Notes under the pieces: model-generated
Told to the model about the DNA's origin: nothing
The model's database searches: none
Seen by the model: only the letters and a program-made list of their open reading frames with translations
Position numbers and translations under genes: made by a program
Origin: an uncultured Pelagimonas sp.
Lineage (GTDB): Bacteria > Pseudomonadota > Alphaproteobacteria > Rhodobacterales > Rhodobacteraceae
Reading direction: 5' to 3'
Assembly (NCBI RefSeq): GCF_947498515.1
Contig: NZ_CANMKO010000001.1
Span: 310,001 to 374,000, forward strand
DNA length: 64,000 nt
Shown: positions 23,564-32,604 of the stretch, one piece after another
Position numbering within the stretch: position 1 is the first letter of the stretch
How the letters are laid out: the number at the start of each line of letters is the position of its first letter

Positions 23564-24715
23564 TTAGGCCCCCCAGACGAAATCGTCCGGGGCATTTCCG
23601 CCGATCAAAACATCATCGCCATCCCCACCAACAAGCATATCGCCCCCGTCGCCGCCGATGATCGTGTCGTTGCCACCGCCGCCATAAACCGTGTCATCGC
23701 CGCCCAGAGCAAAGATAAGATCATCGCCCTCGGTGCCATGAATGACTTCGCCCTGCCATGTGCCAACAATCACGGTGTATTCAGGCTCGGGCGTATCGGT
23801 GGGAAGCGGCGTGAAGTCGTCATAAGACGCCTCGTCCGGTACATGGGTTGTGATGCCAAGGCTGGCGGTGAACTGCGCATAAGCCCCCGGATCGCGCAGC
23901 GTGTCTTGCCACTCCACCGACAGGATATTGGCGTGACCCGTCCAAACATCGGCCGCCGCCGTAAGGGCATAGGGCGCTGTGTTAAAAAGGTTTTCCATCA
24001 AAATTCCGTCAACGTTCTGCATGAACGCCGCTTCGGTCGCGGTGACAGTGTCGCCGTTGTTCCAAGTCATGTAAGCGTCGCTGTTGATATAGACCTGCGC
24101 ATCGGCGTTGACGGCGGACACGGCGTCGGACACTGCATTGACAAGCGCCATCATCGCCTCAGTACGTTCGGCGAGCGCAATGGCGCGCCCGGCATCGCCG
24201 TCGCTGAGGAAATAGCGGCCGACATCGTCCAGAAACACCCCGTCATAGCCCGCCTGAACAACGGCAACCGCCTGATCAATCACGATTTGTTGCCATTCGG
24301 GGTCAGCGAAATCAACGATAGGGCCATAAATTGTTTCACCGGGGTTATTTGGGTCCTCAACCTCGCCATTGCCGACCGGGCCGCGTGCGGTGCCAAGCGC
24401 ATTGACCAACCAATCCGGCGCATCGTCCGTTGGGGTGCCAACATCGGGGTTGGCCGGATCTGCGCCGCTCACCCAATTGGGGTTCCAATAGCTGCGATTG
24501 TGGTCGGTCACGGCGACATTCACATAGCCCAGAACCGTGCGGTCATCCGCCGTGCCGGGGGTGCCGGCCGTTTGCAATTGGGCCAATTCGGCCGCAGTCA
24601 AAACCGCTTCATACTCTGTCGTGACGCTGGTTTCGATCACCATGAGCTCATAGGCGCTGTTGTCGAGCTCGGTCACGTCCGGATCAGTCAGCCAATAGAT
24701 AAAATTCTCAACCAT
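23564..24715 (-). CDS. GH114/TM1410-like glycosidase with C-terminal RTX repeats
   Basis: A 383-residue protein without a signal peptide. Residues about 5-315 resemble the endo-alpha-1,4-polygalactosaminidase (GH114/TM1410) fold: NFIYWLTDPDVTELDNSAYE, cited in part, LMVIETS, GYVNVAVTDH, AGYDGVFLDDVGRYF (a candidate catalytic Asp) and SVEWQDTL. Residues about 335-383 are calcium-binding RTX nonapeptides (GTEGDDLIFALGGDDTVYGG, then GGDGGDMLVGG, GGDGDDVLIGG), which mark type I secretion. The start MVENFIYWL has GGAGG nearby. No type I secretion genes are in this window. Probable role: an extracellular polysaccharide-active enzyme. Confidence 0.82.
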   Translation of the reverse strand: MVENFIYWLTDPDVTELDNSAYELMVIETSVTTEYEAVLTAAELAQLQTAGTPGTADDRTVLGYVNVAVTDHNRSYWNPNWVSGADPANPDVGTPTDDAPDWLVNALGTARGPVGNGEVEDPNNPGETIYGPIVDFADPEWQQIVIDQAVAVVQAGYDGVFLDDVGRYFLSDGDAGRAIALAERTEAMMALVNAVSDAVSAVNADAQVYINSDAYMTWNNGDTVTATEAAFMQNVDGILMENLFNTAPYALTAAADVWTGHANILSVEWQDTLRDPGAYAQFTASLGITTHVPDEASYDDFTPLPTDTPEPEYTVIVGTWQGEVIHGTEGDDLIFALGGDDTVYGGGGNDTIIGGDGGDMLVGGDGDDVLIGGNAPDDFVWGA

Positions 24716-24816
24716 AAACAGTCCTCCAAACACGGTCTGCACGCACAAGATACGCGCGCAGCATACAGGCAGGACTGTAAACGCTTCAAGAAAACTCAGG
24801 GAAAAGGAAACCTAGC

Positions 24817-27264
24817 ATGAGCGATTTTCCGACCAAGGCCCGCGTGGTCATCATCGGGGGCGGCGCCGTTGGCGTCTCGACACTGTATCATCTGGCCAAG
24901 GCCGGTTGGACCGACAGCGTATTGCTCGAAAAGAACGAGCTGACCGCCGGGTCCACATGGCACGCCGCTGGCAACTGCCCGAACTTTTCCGGCTCGTGGG
25001 CGATCATGAACATGCAGCGCTATTCGCTGGAAATGTATCGCACCTTGGCCGAAGACGTTGATTACCCGATGAACTATCACGTCACTGGGGCGCTGCGTTT
25101 GGGTCATACCAAAGAGCGAACCATGGAGTTTGAACGCGTGGCCTCCATGGGCCGGTATCAGGGGTTGCAACTCGACATGCTCACCCCCGAGCAGGCCAAA
25201 GAATACTATCCTTTCCTCGAAACTCATGATCTCGATTCCGTGCTCTGGGATCCGCTGGATGGCGACATCGACCCGGCCCAGCTCACCCAAGCCATGGCCA
25301 AAGGCGCGCGTGATCTCGGGGCCTCGATCCAACGTTTCTGCCCGGCGACTGGCGTCACGCAAAAAGATGACGACACATGGATTGTGCACACCGACAAGGG
25401 TGACATCGAATGTGATTATGTCGTCAACTGTGGCGGTTACTATGCCGCGCGCATCGGCGAATGGTTCAAACCCTTCGGCGGTCGTGACGTGCCGATGGTG
25501 GTCATGTCGCACCAGTATTTCCTGACCGACAAAATCCCAGCTGTCGAAGACTGGACCAAGGAAAACGGCAAAAAGCTTCCGATGATCCGCGACGTCGACA
25601 GCTCTTATTACCTGCGCCAAGACACCCACGGCCTCAACCTCGGCCCGTATGAGCGCAACTGCAAGGCCCATTGGATCACCGAAGACGACCCAATGCCCGA
25701 GGATTTCTCGTTCCAGCTTTACCCCGATGATCTCGACCGTCTCGAATGGTATATCGAAGACGCGATGGAGCGGGTTCCCCCCCTTGGCACCGCCGGTGTT
25801 GGCCGCAACATCAACGGCCCAATCCCCTATGCGCCGGATGGATTGCCGCTCATGGGCCCGATGCCCGGCGTCAAAAACGCCTTTGAAGCGCACAGCTTTA
25901 CCTTTGGGATCGTGCAGGCCGGTGGTGCCGGTAAATGCATGGCCGAATGGATCACCACCGGCGAAACCGAGTGGGATATGTGGGCTGTTGATAGCCGCCG
26001 CTACACAGACCACGCCGATTTCGACTTTTGCTACCAGAAGGCGATGGAAACCTACGGCCACGAATATGCGATGCACTTCCCGCATCACCAATGGCCTGCC
26101 GGGCGCAACAAAAAACTCTCGCCAAACCATGATCGTTTGGTGGCGGATGGTGGCCAAATGGGGGCCTTCAACGGCTGGGAGCGCGCCTGCTGGTTCGCCG
26201 CCGAGGGCGAAGACACCTCCGAAGAAGGCACCGAAACATGGCTGCGCCAAGGCTCTTGGACGGCTGCCGTCAAACGCGAAGTCGAAGCGGTGCGGGATGG
26301 TGTTGGTGTCATCGACATGTGCGGTTTCTCGCGCTTCACCCTCAAGGGTGAGGGCGCGGCGGAATGGCTGCGCTGTACCGTTGCGGGCGCCTTGCCCAAA
26401 GTGGGCCGCATGAATCTGATCTACATCTCGGACAATCGCGGCCGGGTGGTGACGGAAATGTCCTGCATCCGTCATGGTGACGATGACTTCACCCTGATGA
26501 CCGCCGCCGTGGCGCAATGGCATGACTACGAACTGCTCTGGCGCAACCTGCCAGCGGGTCTTGAGCTCAAGGACGTGTCGCGTGACTTCACCACCATGCT
26601 GGTCACAGGTCCGAAATCCCGCGAGCTGTTTGCCGGTATGTCTGACGCCGATCTCTCTGCTGGCTGGCTGTCACTGCAAACCGCCACTGTTGCGGGCCAC
26701 GGGGCGATGATGGCCCGTGTGTCCTTTGTCGGTGAATTGGGGTGGGAGGTTCACGTTCCAACCGAGAACGCCGCCGAGGTTTACACCGCCATTCGCGATG
26801 CCGGGGCCACGCCCTTTGGCATGTTCGCCCTCGACAGCATGCGGATCGAAAAGGGCTATCGCACATGGAAAGGTGATCTTTCAACCGATTACACCATGCT
26901 CGAAGCGGGTCTTGGCCGGTTCACCAAATTGACCAAGGATCAGGACTTCCCCGGCAAAGCCGCCCTTGCCGCCGAAGCCAAGGATGGCAGCAAGAAGGCC
27001 TTTGCCACCCTGATCATCGACGCCCCGGACGCCGACGCGCCCTATATGTCGACGATTGTGCATAATGGCGAAGTGGTCGGTGAAACCACCTCGGGGGCCT
27101 ATGGATACCGGGTCAACGCCTCCATCGCTCTGGCGATGCTGCGCCCTGATCTGGCCACTCCGGGGACCGAGCTTGAGGTCAATATTTTTGGCAAAATGTG
27201 CAAGGCTGTGGTTCAAGAAGACAAACCACTTTGGGATCCGGAAAACGAGCGCCTGCGCGCCTGA
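24817..27264 (+). CDS. FAD-dependent oxidoreductase/GcvT fusion (dimethylglycine or sarcosine dehydrogenase-like)
   Basis: An 815-residue two-domain enzyme. Residues 1-380 are a DAO-type FAD domain (VVIIGGGAVGVSTLYHLAKA, then TAGSTWHAAGNCP, whose histidine is the usual site of covalent FAD). Residues about 430-815 are a GcvT/aminomethyltransferase-like domain that passes the released C1 unit to tetrahydrofolate (SFVGELGWEVHVPTENA; DSMRIEKGYRTWKGD). The enzyme demethylates an N-methylated glycine. It heads a cluster with a betaine-homocysteine methyltransferase-like gene, a regulator and a second paralogue, so it likely acts on dimethylglycine or sarcosine; which one cannot be decided by eye. 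Confidence 0.88.
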   Translation: MSDFPTKARVVIIGGGAVGVSTLYHLAKAGWTDSVLLEKNELTAGSTWHAAGNCPNFSGSWAIMNMQRYSLEMYRTLAEDVDYPMNYHVTGALRLGHTKERTMEFERVASMGRYQGLQLDMLTPEQAKEYYPFLETHDLDSVLWDPLDGDIDPAQLTQAMAKGARDLGASIQRFCPATGVTQKDDDTWIVHTDKGDIECDYVVNCGGYYAARIGEWFKPFGGRDVPMVVMSHQYFLTDKIPAVEDWTKENGKKLPMIRDVDSSYYLRQDTHGLNLGPYERNCKAHWITEDDPMPEDFSFQLYPDDLDRLEWYIEDAMERVPPLGTAGVGRNINGPIPYAPDGLPLMGPMPGVKNAFEAHSFTFGIVQAGGAGKCMAEWITTGETEWDMWAVDSRRYTDHADFDFCYQKAMETYGHEYAMHFPHHQWPAGRNKKLSPNHDRLVADGGQMGAFNGWERACWFAAEGEDTSEEGTETWLRQGSWTAAVKREVEAVRDGVGVIDMCGFSRFTLKGEGAAEWLRCTVAGALPKVGRMNLIYISDNRGRVVTEMSCIRHGDDDFTLMTAAVAQWHDYELLWRNLPAGLELKDVSRDFTTMLVTGPKSRELFAGMSDADLSAGWLSLQTATVAGHGAMMARVSFVGELGWEVHVPTENAAEVYTAIRDAGATPFGMFALDSMRIEKGYRTWKGDLSTDYTMLEAGLGRFTKLTKDQDFPGKAALAAEAKDGSKKAFATLIIDAPDADAPYMSTIVHNGEVVGETTSGAYGYRVNASIALAMLRPDLATPGTELEVNIFGKMCKAVVQEDKPLWDPENERLRA

Positions 27265-27285
27265 CCCAACCCAATTTATACCAAC

Positions 27286-27310
27286 TGCAAGGCCACCCGT
27301 TGGCCTTGCA
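27286..27310 (+). promoter_or_regulatory. Intercistronic hairpin before the BHMT-like gene
   Basis: Perfect 10-bp stem TGCAAGGCCA / TGGCCTTGCA with a five-base loop, lying between the first dehydrogenase and the methyltransferase gene. No T-run follows, so it is more likely an mRNA-stabilising or attenuating hairpin than a full terminator. Confidence 0.6.
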
Positions 27311-27327
27311 AATCTAGGGGACAAGAG

Positions 27328-28218
27328 ATGGCAGACATAACCCTTTTGGATGGCGGTATGGGTCAGGAATTGATCCATCGCGCCGGTGATCAACCGACGC
27401 CGCTTTGGTCAACCCAAGTGATGATCGACCGCCCCGGTTTGGTGCGCGCGGTTCATAGCGACTATTTCGACGCCGGGGCCACAATCGCCACCACCAACAC
27501 CTATGCTATTCACCGCGACCGATTGGTTAACGCCGGGGTCGAAGATCAGTTTAACGCCTTGCACCAAGCCGCGCTGAGTGAGGCCGCCGAGGCCCGCACC
27601 TCCCATGGATCGGGGCGCATTGCCGGGGCGATTGGCCCGCTTGGGGCAAGCTATCGGCCCGATATTCATCCGGAATTATCTGTGTCCGTGCCGCTTTATG
27701 CCGAGGTAGCACAGGTCCTTGCCCCGCATGTCGATGTGATCCTGTTTGAAACCGTGGCCTCCGTTCTACATGCCCGTGCGACGCTTGAGGCCGGGCTAAC
27801 CACCGACAAACCCGTCTGGATCGCCGTCACCATTGATGACGAAAACGGCGCGCTGTTGCGCTCGGGCGAACCCGTTGCCGACATCCTTCCTTATATGGAG
27901 GGCGCAGCGGCGCTTTTGGCCAATTGTTCCGCGCCCGAGGCCATGCCCGCCGCGCTGGAACAGCTCGCCAAATCCGGTCTTCCTTTTGGGGCCTATGCCA
28001 ACGGTTTTACCCAAATCACCAATGATTTCCTCCAAGACGCCCCCACCGTCGATTCGCTTAGCGCGCGCCGCGATATGGGCCCCGTGGCCTACGCCGATCA
28101 GGTGATGACTTGGGTCGACATGGGGGCCACAATTGTTGGAGGTTGCTGTGAAACCGGCCCCGCCCACATCGCCGAAATCGCCCGCCGTTTGGCCGCTGCT
28201 GGGCATGTGATCGTATGA
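27328..28218 (+). CDS. Homocysteine S-methyltransferase family protein (betaine-homocysteine methyltransferase-like)
   Basis: A 296-residue zinc enzyme of the homocysteine S-methyltransferase fold. The N-terminus LLDGGMGQELIHR and the zinc ligands in LLANCSAPE and VGGCCETGPAHI are intact. With the flanking dimethylglycine/sarcosine dehydrogenase-like genes, it most likely transfers a methyl group from glycine betaine to homocysteine, giving dimethylglycine and methionine. Other methyl donors used by this family, such as dimethylsulfoniopropionate or S-methylmethionine, are possible. Its stop overlaps the ATG of the regulator gene (ATGA). Confidence 0.88.
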   Translation: MADITLLDGGMGQELIHRAGDQPTPLWSTQVMIDRPGLVRAVHSDYFDAGATIATTNTYAIHRDRLVNAGVEDQFNALHQAALSEAAEARTSHGSGRIAGAIGPLGASYRPDIHPELSVSVPLYAEVAQVLAPHVDVILFETVASVLHARATLEAGLTTDKPVWIAVTIDDENGALLRSGEPVADILPYMEGAAALLANCSAPEAMPAALEQLAKSGLPFGAYANGFTQITNDFLQDAPTVDSLSARRDMGPVAYADQVMTWVDMGATIVGGCCETGPAHIAEIARRLAAAGHVIV

Positions 28219-29213
28219 TCTCGCCCGAGCCCAAGAAAACATGGCATGTCGACATTCTGGTCGCTGATGGATTTGTCCTAACCGAAGTGGCGGGCATTGT
28301 TGACGCGATGCGCATCGCCAATCGCGTTGCGGCTTTTCCTCCGTTTTCTTGGACCTATCGAAGCGCCTTTGCCGGTCCGGTCGACAGCAGTTCCGAAGTC
28401 TGCGTCAAGGCCGAAGCCTTTGCCCCCAAACCGCATGCCGATTACGCCTTTGTCATCGGCAATGCCGATCCCGATTGCCCGGCGCTTTCTGTGGGGACGC
28501 AGATCGACCGCTATACCTTTCGCGGCGCTCAAGTCTTCCTTCTGGCCGAGGCTGCTAGCCGCTATATCAAGGAGCGCGGCACCGAGGGTACGCGCATGTC
28601 AACCCATTGGGAAAACTCGGATATTCTGCGTGAACGCTCCTCTCTTTTTGACGCCGACAACGCCATTGCTACCGAAGACGGGCTGGTTGTGACCTGTGCT
28701 GGAATGGGGGCGACGGTTGATGTGATGCTGGCGGTTCTGCGTCGTCACATTTCCTCGGCCAACTTGATGACCGTCGCCAATATCCTCCTGCACGAGAAAA
28801 TCCGCGATTTCTCTACTCGGCAACCGCTTGGTGGCGCGCGCAGCTCTGGGTCGGGGGACCGTGAACTCGACCAATGTCTGCAAATCATGCAGGCCAATAT
28901 CGAAGACCCGGTGCCGATTTCCGAGCTGGTCAATGTGTTGAATATTTCCAGCCGCTCGCTCGAACGCAAATTCCGCACGCACCTGAACACCACCCCCAAC
29001 ACCTATTACCGCGAACTCCGCCTTGCGCGCGCCAACAACCTGTTGCTCAACACCAATATGAGCGTGCGTGAAGTTGGCCTTGCCTGTGGTTTCCCCAGCG
29101 GGTTTTCCGGCCTCTACAAGGGCTTCTTCGGAATCACTCCCTTTGCCCTGCGCAAACAGCGCCGCCAACAGGCGACCAAGGGCACCAACCTTGGCAAATC
29201 CGACGCAAGATGA
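28215..29213 (+). CDS. GlxA/GbdR-type AraC-family transcriptional regulator
   Basis: A 332-residue regulator with an N-terminal DJ-1/PfpI (glutamine amidotransferase-like) ligand domain (residues about 10-180) and a C-terminal AraC double helix-turn-helix (about 220-320: ELVNVLNISSRSLERKFRTH, then VREVGLACGFPSGFSGLYKG). This architecture is that of GbdR, the dimethylglycine/betaine-responsive activator in Pseudomonas. Embedded between betaine-catabolic genes and translationally coupled to the methyltransferase gene, it is probably the local activator responding to betaine or dimethylglycine. Confidence 0.9.
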   Translation: MISPEPKKTWHVDILVADGFVLTEVAGIVDAMRIANRVAAFPPFSWTYRSAFAGPVDSSSEVCVKAEAFAPKPHADYAFVIGNADPDCPALSVGTQIDRYTFRGAQVFLLAEAASRYIKERGTEGTRMSTHWENSDILRERSSLFDADNAIATEDGLVVTCAGMGATVDVMLAVLRRHISSANLMTVANILLHEKIRDFSTRQPLGGARSSGSGDRELDQCLQIMQANIEDPVPISELVNVLNISSRSLERKFRTHLNTTPNTYYRELRLARANNLLLNTNMSVREVGLACGFPSGFSGLYKGFFGITPFALRKQRRQQATKGTNLGKSDAR

Positions 29214-29289
29214 CGGATTTTCAACATTCACGAATTGGCTTTCATGCCAAGCTTCCTCAAATTTCAGACGTTTCGGAGACGGTGAGCGC

Positions 29290-31743
29290 ATGAGCAATCT
29301 TCCTCAAAAGGCCCGCGTGGTCATTATCGGTGGCGGTGTTATCGGCTGTTCGGTGGCCTATCATCTGGTCAAAAAGGGCTGGAAGGATGTTGTTTTGCTG
29401 GAACGCAAACAGCTCACATCCGGCACCACATGGCATGCCGCTGGCCTTATCGCCCAGCTGCGCGCCACCAAGAACATGACCAAACTCGCCAAGTATAGCC
29501 AAGAACTTTACGGCACGCTTGAGGAAGAAACCGGTGTTGCCACCGGCTTTAAACGCTGTGGTTCGATCACCGTTGCCTTGACCGAAGAGCGCAAGGAAGA
29601 AATCTACCGTCAGGCCGCCATGGCCCGCGCCTTTGGCGTCGAGGTTGAGGAAATCTCAAACGAGCGCGTCCAAGAACTCTATCCCCACATCAACCTAGAT
29701 GGCATCAAAGGCGCGGTTTACCTGCCGCTCGATGGTCAGGGTGACCCGGCCAATATCGCACTGGCGCTGGCCAAGGGCGCGCGTATGGGCGGCGCTTTGG
29801 TCAAGGAACGCATCAAAGTTACCGAAATCGTCAAATCCGGGCGCCGCGTCACCGGTGTTGGCTGGATGGCGGATGATGGGTCCGAAAGTGGCCATATCGA
29901 ATGTGACATGGTGGTGAACTGTGCCGGGATGTGGGGTCACGAAGTTGGTAAAATGGCTGGCACCAACGTGCCGCTACACGCCTGTGAACACTTCTACATC
30001 GTCACCGAAAACATCGACGGTCTGACGCAAATGCCGGTGCTGCGCGTGCCCGATGAATACGCCTATTACAAAGAGGACGCCGGTAAAATCCTGCTTGGGG
30101 CGTTTGAACCGGAATCCAAACCCTGGGCGATGGAGGGCATCCCCGAGAGCTTCGAATTTGATCAGCTCCAGGAAGATTTCGACCACTTCGAGCCAATCCT
30201 TGAAAAGGCAGTCGAACGTGTGCCTTTGCTTGCCGAGGCGGGTATTCACACCTTCTTCAATGGCCCGGAATCCTTTACGCCGGATGACGCCTATCACCTT
30301 GGCCTTGCTCCGGAAATGGACAATGTCTGGGTCGCTGCGGGCTTCAACTCCATCGGTATTCAATCCGCAGGTGGGGCCGGTATGGCGCTCGCCGATTGGA
30401 TGGATAGCGGCGAAAAACCCTTTGATCTCGGCGATGTCGATATTTCCCGCATGCAGCCCTTCCAAGGCAACAAAAAATACCTCTTTGAGCGTTCCAAAGA
30501 AACGCTTGGCCTGCTGTATGCCGACCATTTCCCCTATCGCCAAAAGGAAACCGCCCGCGGCGTGCGCCGCACACCGTTCCACCATCACCTGTTGGAACAG
30601 GGCGCAGTGATGGGCGAACTTGCCGGGTGGGAACGGGCCAATTGGTTCGCCAATCCCGGTCAGGAACGCGAATACCGCTATAGCTGGAAACGCCAGAACT
30701 GGTTCAAGAATAGCGCCGACGAACACCGCGCCATTCGCGAAAACGTTGGCATGTATGACATGTCTTCCTTTGGCAAAATCCGCGTCGAAGGCCCCGATTC
30801 CGAAGCCTTCATGAACTACATCGGTGGCGGCGATTACTCTGTCCCAACCGGCAAAATCGTCTATACCCAATTCCTCAACCGCACCGGCGGGATTGAGGCC
30901 GACGTCACGGTCACGCGCCTATCCGAACTGGCCTATTTGGTCGTCACCCCGGCCGCGACCCGTTTGGCCGATCAAACGTGGATGATGCGCAATTCTGGCA
31001 ACTTCAACGTGGTCATCACCGATGTGACCGCAGGCGAAGGTGTCTTGGCCGTCATGGGGCCGAACTCGCGCAAATTGCTCGAAGCGGTCTCTCCCGCGAA
31101 TTTCACCAATGACGTCAATCCCTTTGGCACCGCGCAAGAGATCGAAATCGGCATGGGCCTCGCCCGTGTCCACCGTGTGACCTATGTCGGTGAACTGGGC
31201 TGGGAGGTTTATGTGCCTGCCGATATGGCCGGGCATGTCTTCGAAACCCTGCACGCCGCCGGTCAGGACATGGGCCTGAAACTTTGTGGCATGCACATGA
31301 TGGATAGCGCCCGCCTCGAAAAAGGCTATCGCCATTTTGGCCATGACATCACCTGCGAAGATCACGTCGTGGATGCCGGGCTTGGCTTTGCGGTCAAGGT
31401 CGACAAGGGCAGCGATTTCATCGGTCGCGAGGCGGTGATCAAGCGCAAGGAAATCGGCGCGCAAAACCGTCTGTTGCAGTTCAAGCTCACCGAACCCGAA
31501 CCGATGCTCTATCACAACGAACCGATCCTGCGGGATGGCGAAATTGTTGGCTACCTGACCTCGGGCAACTACGGCCACACCTTGGGGGGCGCGATGGGGA
31601 TGGGCTATGTGCCCGCCGCCGGTGAAAAGCTCGCCGATGTTCTGGCCTCAAGCTACGAGATCGACGTCATGGGCACCCGCGTCAAAGCCGAGGTGTCGAG
31701 CAAACCGTTCTACGATCCCAAATCGGAACGGGTAAAGGTCTAG
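29290..31743 (+). CDS. FAD-dependent oxidoreductase/GcvT fusion, paralogue of the upstream dehydrogenase
   Basis: An 817-residue paralogue of the enzyme at 24817. It has the FAD motif VVIIGGGVIGCSVAYHLVKK, SGTTWHAAGLIAQLRATKN with the covalent-FAD histidine, and a C-terminal GcvT domain (TYVGELGWEVYVPADMAG; LEKGYRHFGHD). The LIAQLR after HAAG is closer to classical sarcosine/dimethylglycine dehydrogenases than the NCPNFSG of the first copy, so the two probably have different substrates, perhaps one each for dimethylglycine and sarcosine. The start MSNLPQKAR was chosen; an earlier in-frame ATG lies inside the regulator gene. A strong terminator follows. Confidence 0.9.
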   Translation: MSNLPQKARVVIIGGGVIGCSVAYHLVKKGWKDVVLLERKQLTSGTTWHAAGLIAQLRATKNMTKLAKYSQELYGTLEEETGVATGFKRCGSITVALTEERKEEIYRQAAMARAFGVEVEEISNERVQELYPHINLDGIKGAVYLPLDGQGDPANIALALAKGARMGGALVKERIKVTEIVKSGRRVTGVGWMADDGSESGHIECDMVVNCAGMWGHEVGKMAGTNVPLHACEHFYIVTENIDGLTQMPVLRVPDEYAYYKEDAGKILLGAFEPESKPWAMEGIPESFEFDQLQEDFDHFEPILEKAVERVPLLAEAGIHTFFNGPESFTPDDAYHLGLAPEMDNVWVAAGFNSIGIQSAGGAGMALADWMDSGEKPFDLGDVDISRMQPFQGNKKYLFERSKETLGLLYADHFPYRQKETARGVRRTPFHHHLLEQGAVMGELAGWERANWFANPGQEREYRYSWKRQNWFKNSADEHRAIRENVGMYDMSSFGKIRVEGPDSEAFMNYIGGGDYSVPTGKIVYTQFLNRTGGIEADVTVTRLSELAYLVVTPAATRLADQTWMMRNSGNFNVVITDVTAGEGVLAVMGPNSRKLLEAVSPANFTNDVNPFGTAQEIEIGMGLARVHRVTYVGELGWEVYVPADMAGHVFETLHAAGQDMGLKLCGMHMMDSARLEKGYRHFGHDITCEDHVVDAGLGFAVKVDKGSDFIGREAVIKRKEIGAQNRLLQFKLTEPEPMLYHNEPILRDGEIVGYLTSGNYGHTLGGAMGMGYVPAAGEKLADVLASSYEIDVMGTRVKAEVSSKPFYDPKSERVKV

Positions 31744-31790
31744 CCTTTTCGCCGGATCAACATCCGGATCAGCATCGAGACAATGACAAA

Positions 31791-31816
31791 GGCCCCGACA
31801 CGTCGGGGCCTTTTTT
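31791..31816 (+). terminator. Rho-independent terminator of the betaine cluster
   Basis: Perfect stem GGCCCCGA-cacg-TCGGGGCC followed by six T, 48 bp after the stop of the second dehydrogenase. Confidence 0.92.
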
Positions 31817-31920
31817 GTGGTGGGGCCTTGGTCCGTAAGACAAGGGGGGGTAAGGGGCGCATTGCGGTTGCATCGCTCCATACGCTTCCGTATGGTAAGC
31901 CCAACACTTAGGGGAAGTTC

Positions 31921-32343
31921 ATGGCCGCGATTGTCGCAAGTCTCATTTTAACTGTGATTGCCGGGGTGCATTTTGCATGGGCCTTTGGCGTGACTTGGCC
32001 GGCGACATCGGAACAAGACCTTGTGCGGCGGGTGGCCGGGTTTGAGGGCGTGGATCGAATGCCACCCCCGGCGGCAAGCGCCTTGGTCGCTGTCTTTTTG
32101 CTTCTGGGCTGTCACATCGTCCTCGTCGTTTCGGGACTGTCACAGCCCCTCGCTCCTGTTTGGATTTACGACATCGCGATCTGGGTGATGGTGGCGGGTT
32201 TTGCACTGCGCGGCGGCGCGAGCTATACCCGAGCTTGGCGGGCGCTGACCCCGGTCGAACCCTTTGCAACAATGGATCGACGCTACTACGGGCCGCTCTG
32301 CCTTGTCCTTGCGGTGTTGATCTCACAGGTCGCGCTTTTCTAA
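31921..32343 (+). CDS. DUF3995 membrane protein
   Basis: A 140-residue integral membrane protein with four predicted helices (about residues 3-22, 55-76, 80-98 and 120-138). It begins MAAIVASLILTVIAGVHFAW and contains GGASYTRAWRALTPVEPFATMD, cited in part as YTRAWRALTP, both typical of DUF3995. AGGGGA precedes the ATG. Function unknown. It stands alone between the betaine terminator and rarD. Confidence 0.85.
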   Translation: MAAIVASLILTVIAGVHFAWAFGVTWPATSEQDLVRRVAGFEGVDRMPPPAASALVAVFLLLGCHIVLVVSGLSQPLAPVWIYDIAIWVMVAGFALRGGASYTRAWRALTPVEPFATMDRRYYGPLCLVLAVLISQVALF

Positions 32344-32604
32344 GGCGGCAATCTCCCCCAAACGCGAGGGCTTTTGTACAGATTGGTGCCAAACCTGCGC
32401 ATTCGGCCTTCAACCCGGTGCTGATCTTGGAAATGGGCCGTTTTCGGCGGGCAATCGGTACAAAATGGTTTGAGTTTGGGGAGGATTGGCCGGTTCTCAG
32501 CACAAATTCCATCACGGTTTGTGCGCGGGTATCACAAAAAGTCATCACTCCATGTCTTCCACATTTTTTGACCGCATGGTTTGATTTCCCCAAGGAGACC
32601 CTCC

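Noticed and set aside
23513-24820. A 435-codon plus-strand frame opposite the RTX-tailed gene
   Set aside because: Runs against the RTX repeats and GH114-like domain; its sequence has no family features and overlaps two real gene starts.
24796-26523. A 575-codon minus-strand frame opposite the first FAD/GcvT gene
   Set aside because: Antisense of a well-supported gene; composition typical of a shadow frame.
27286-27310. SAM or other riboswitch before the methyltransferase gene
   Set aside because: Only one simple hairpin is present; no conserved riboswitch core was seen.
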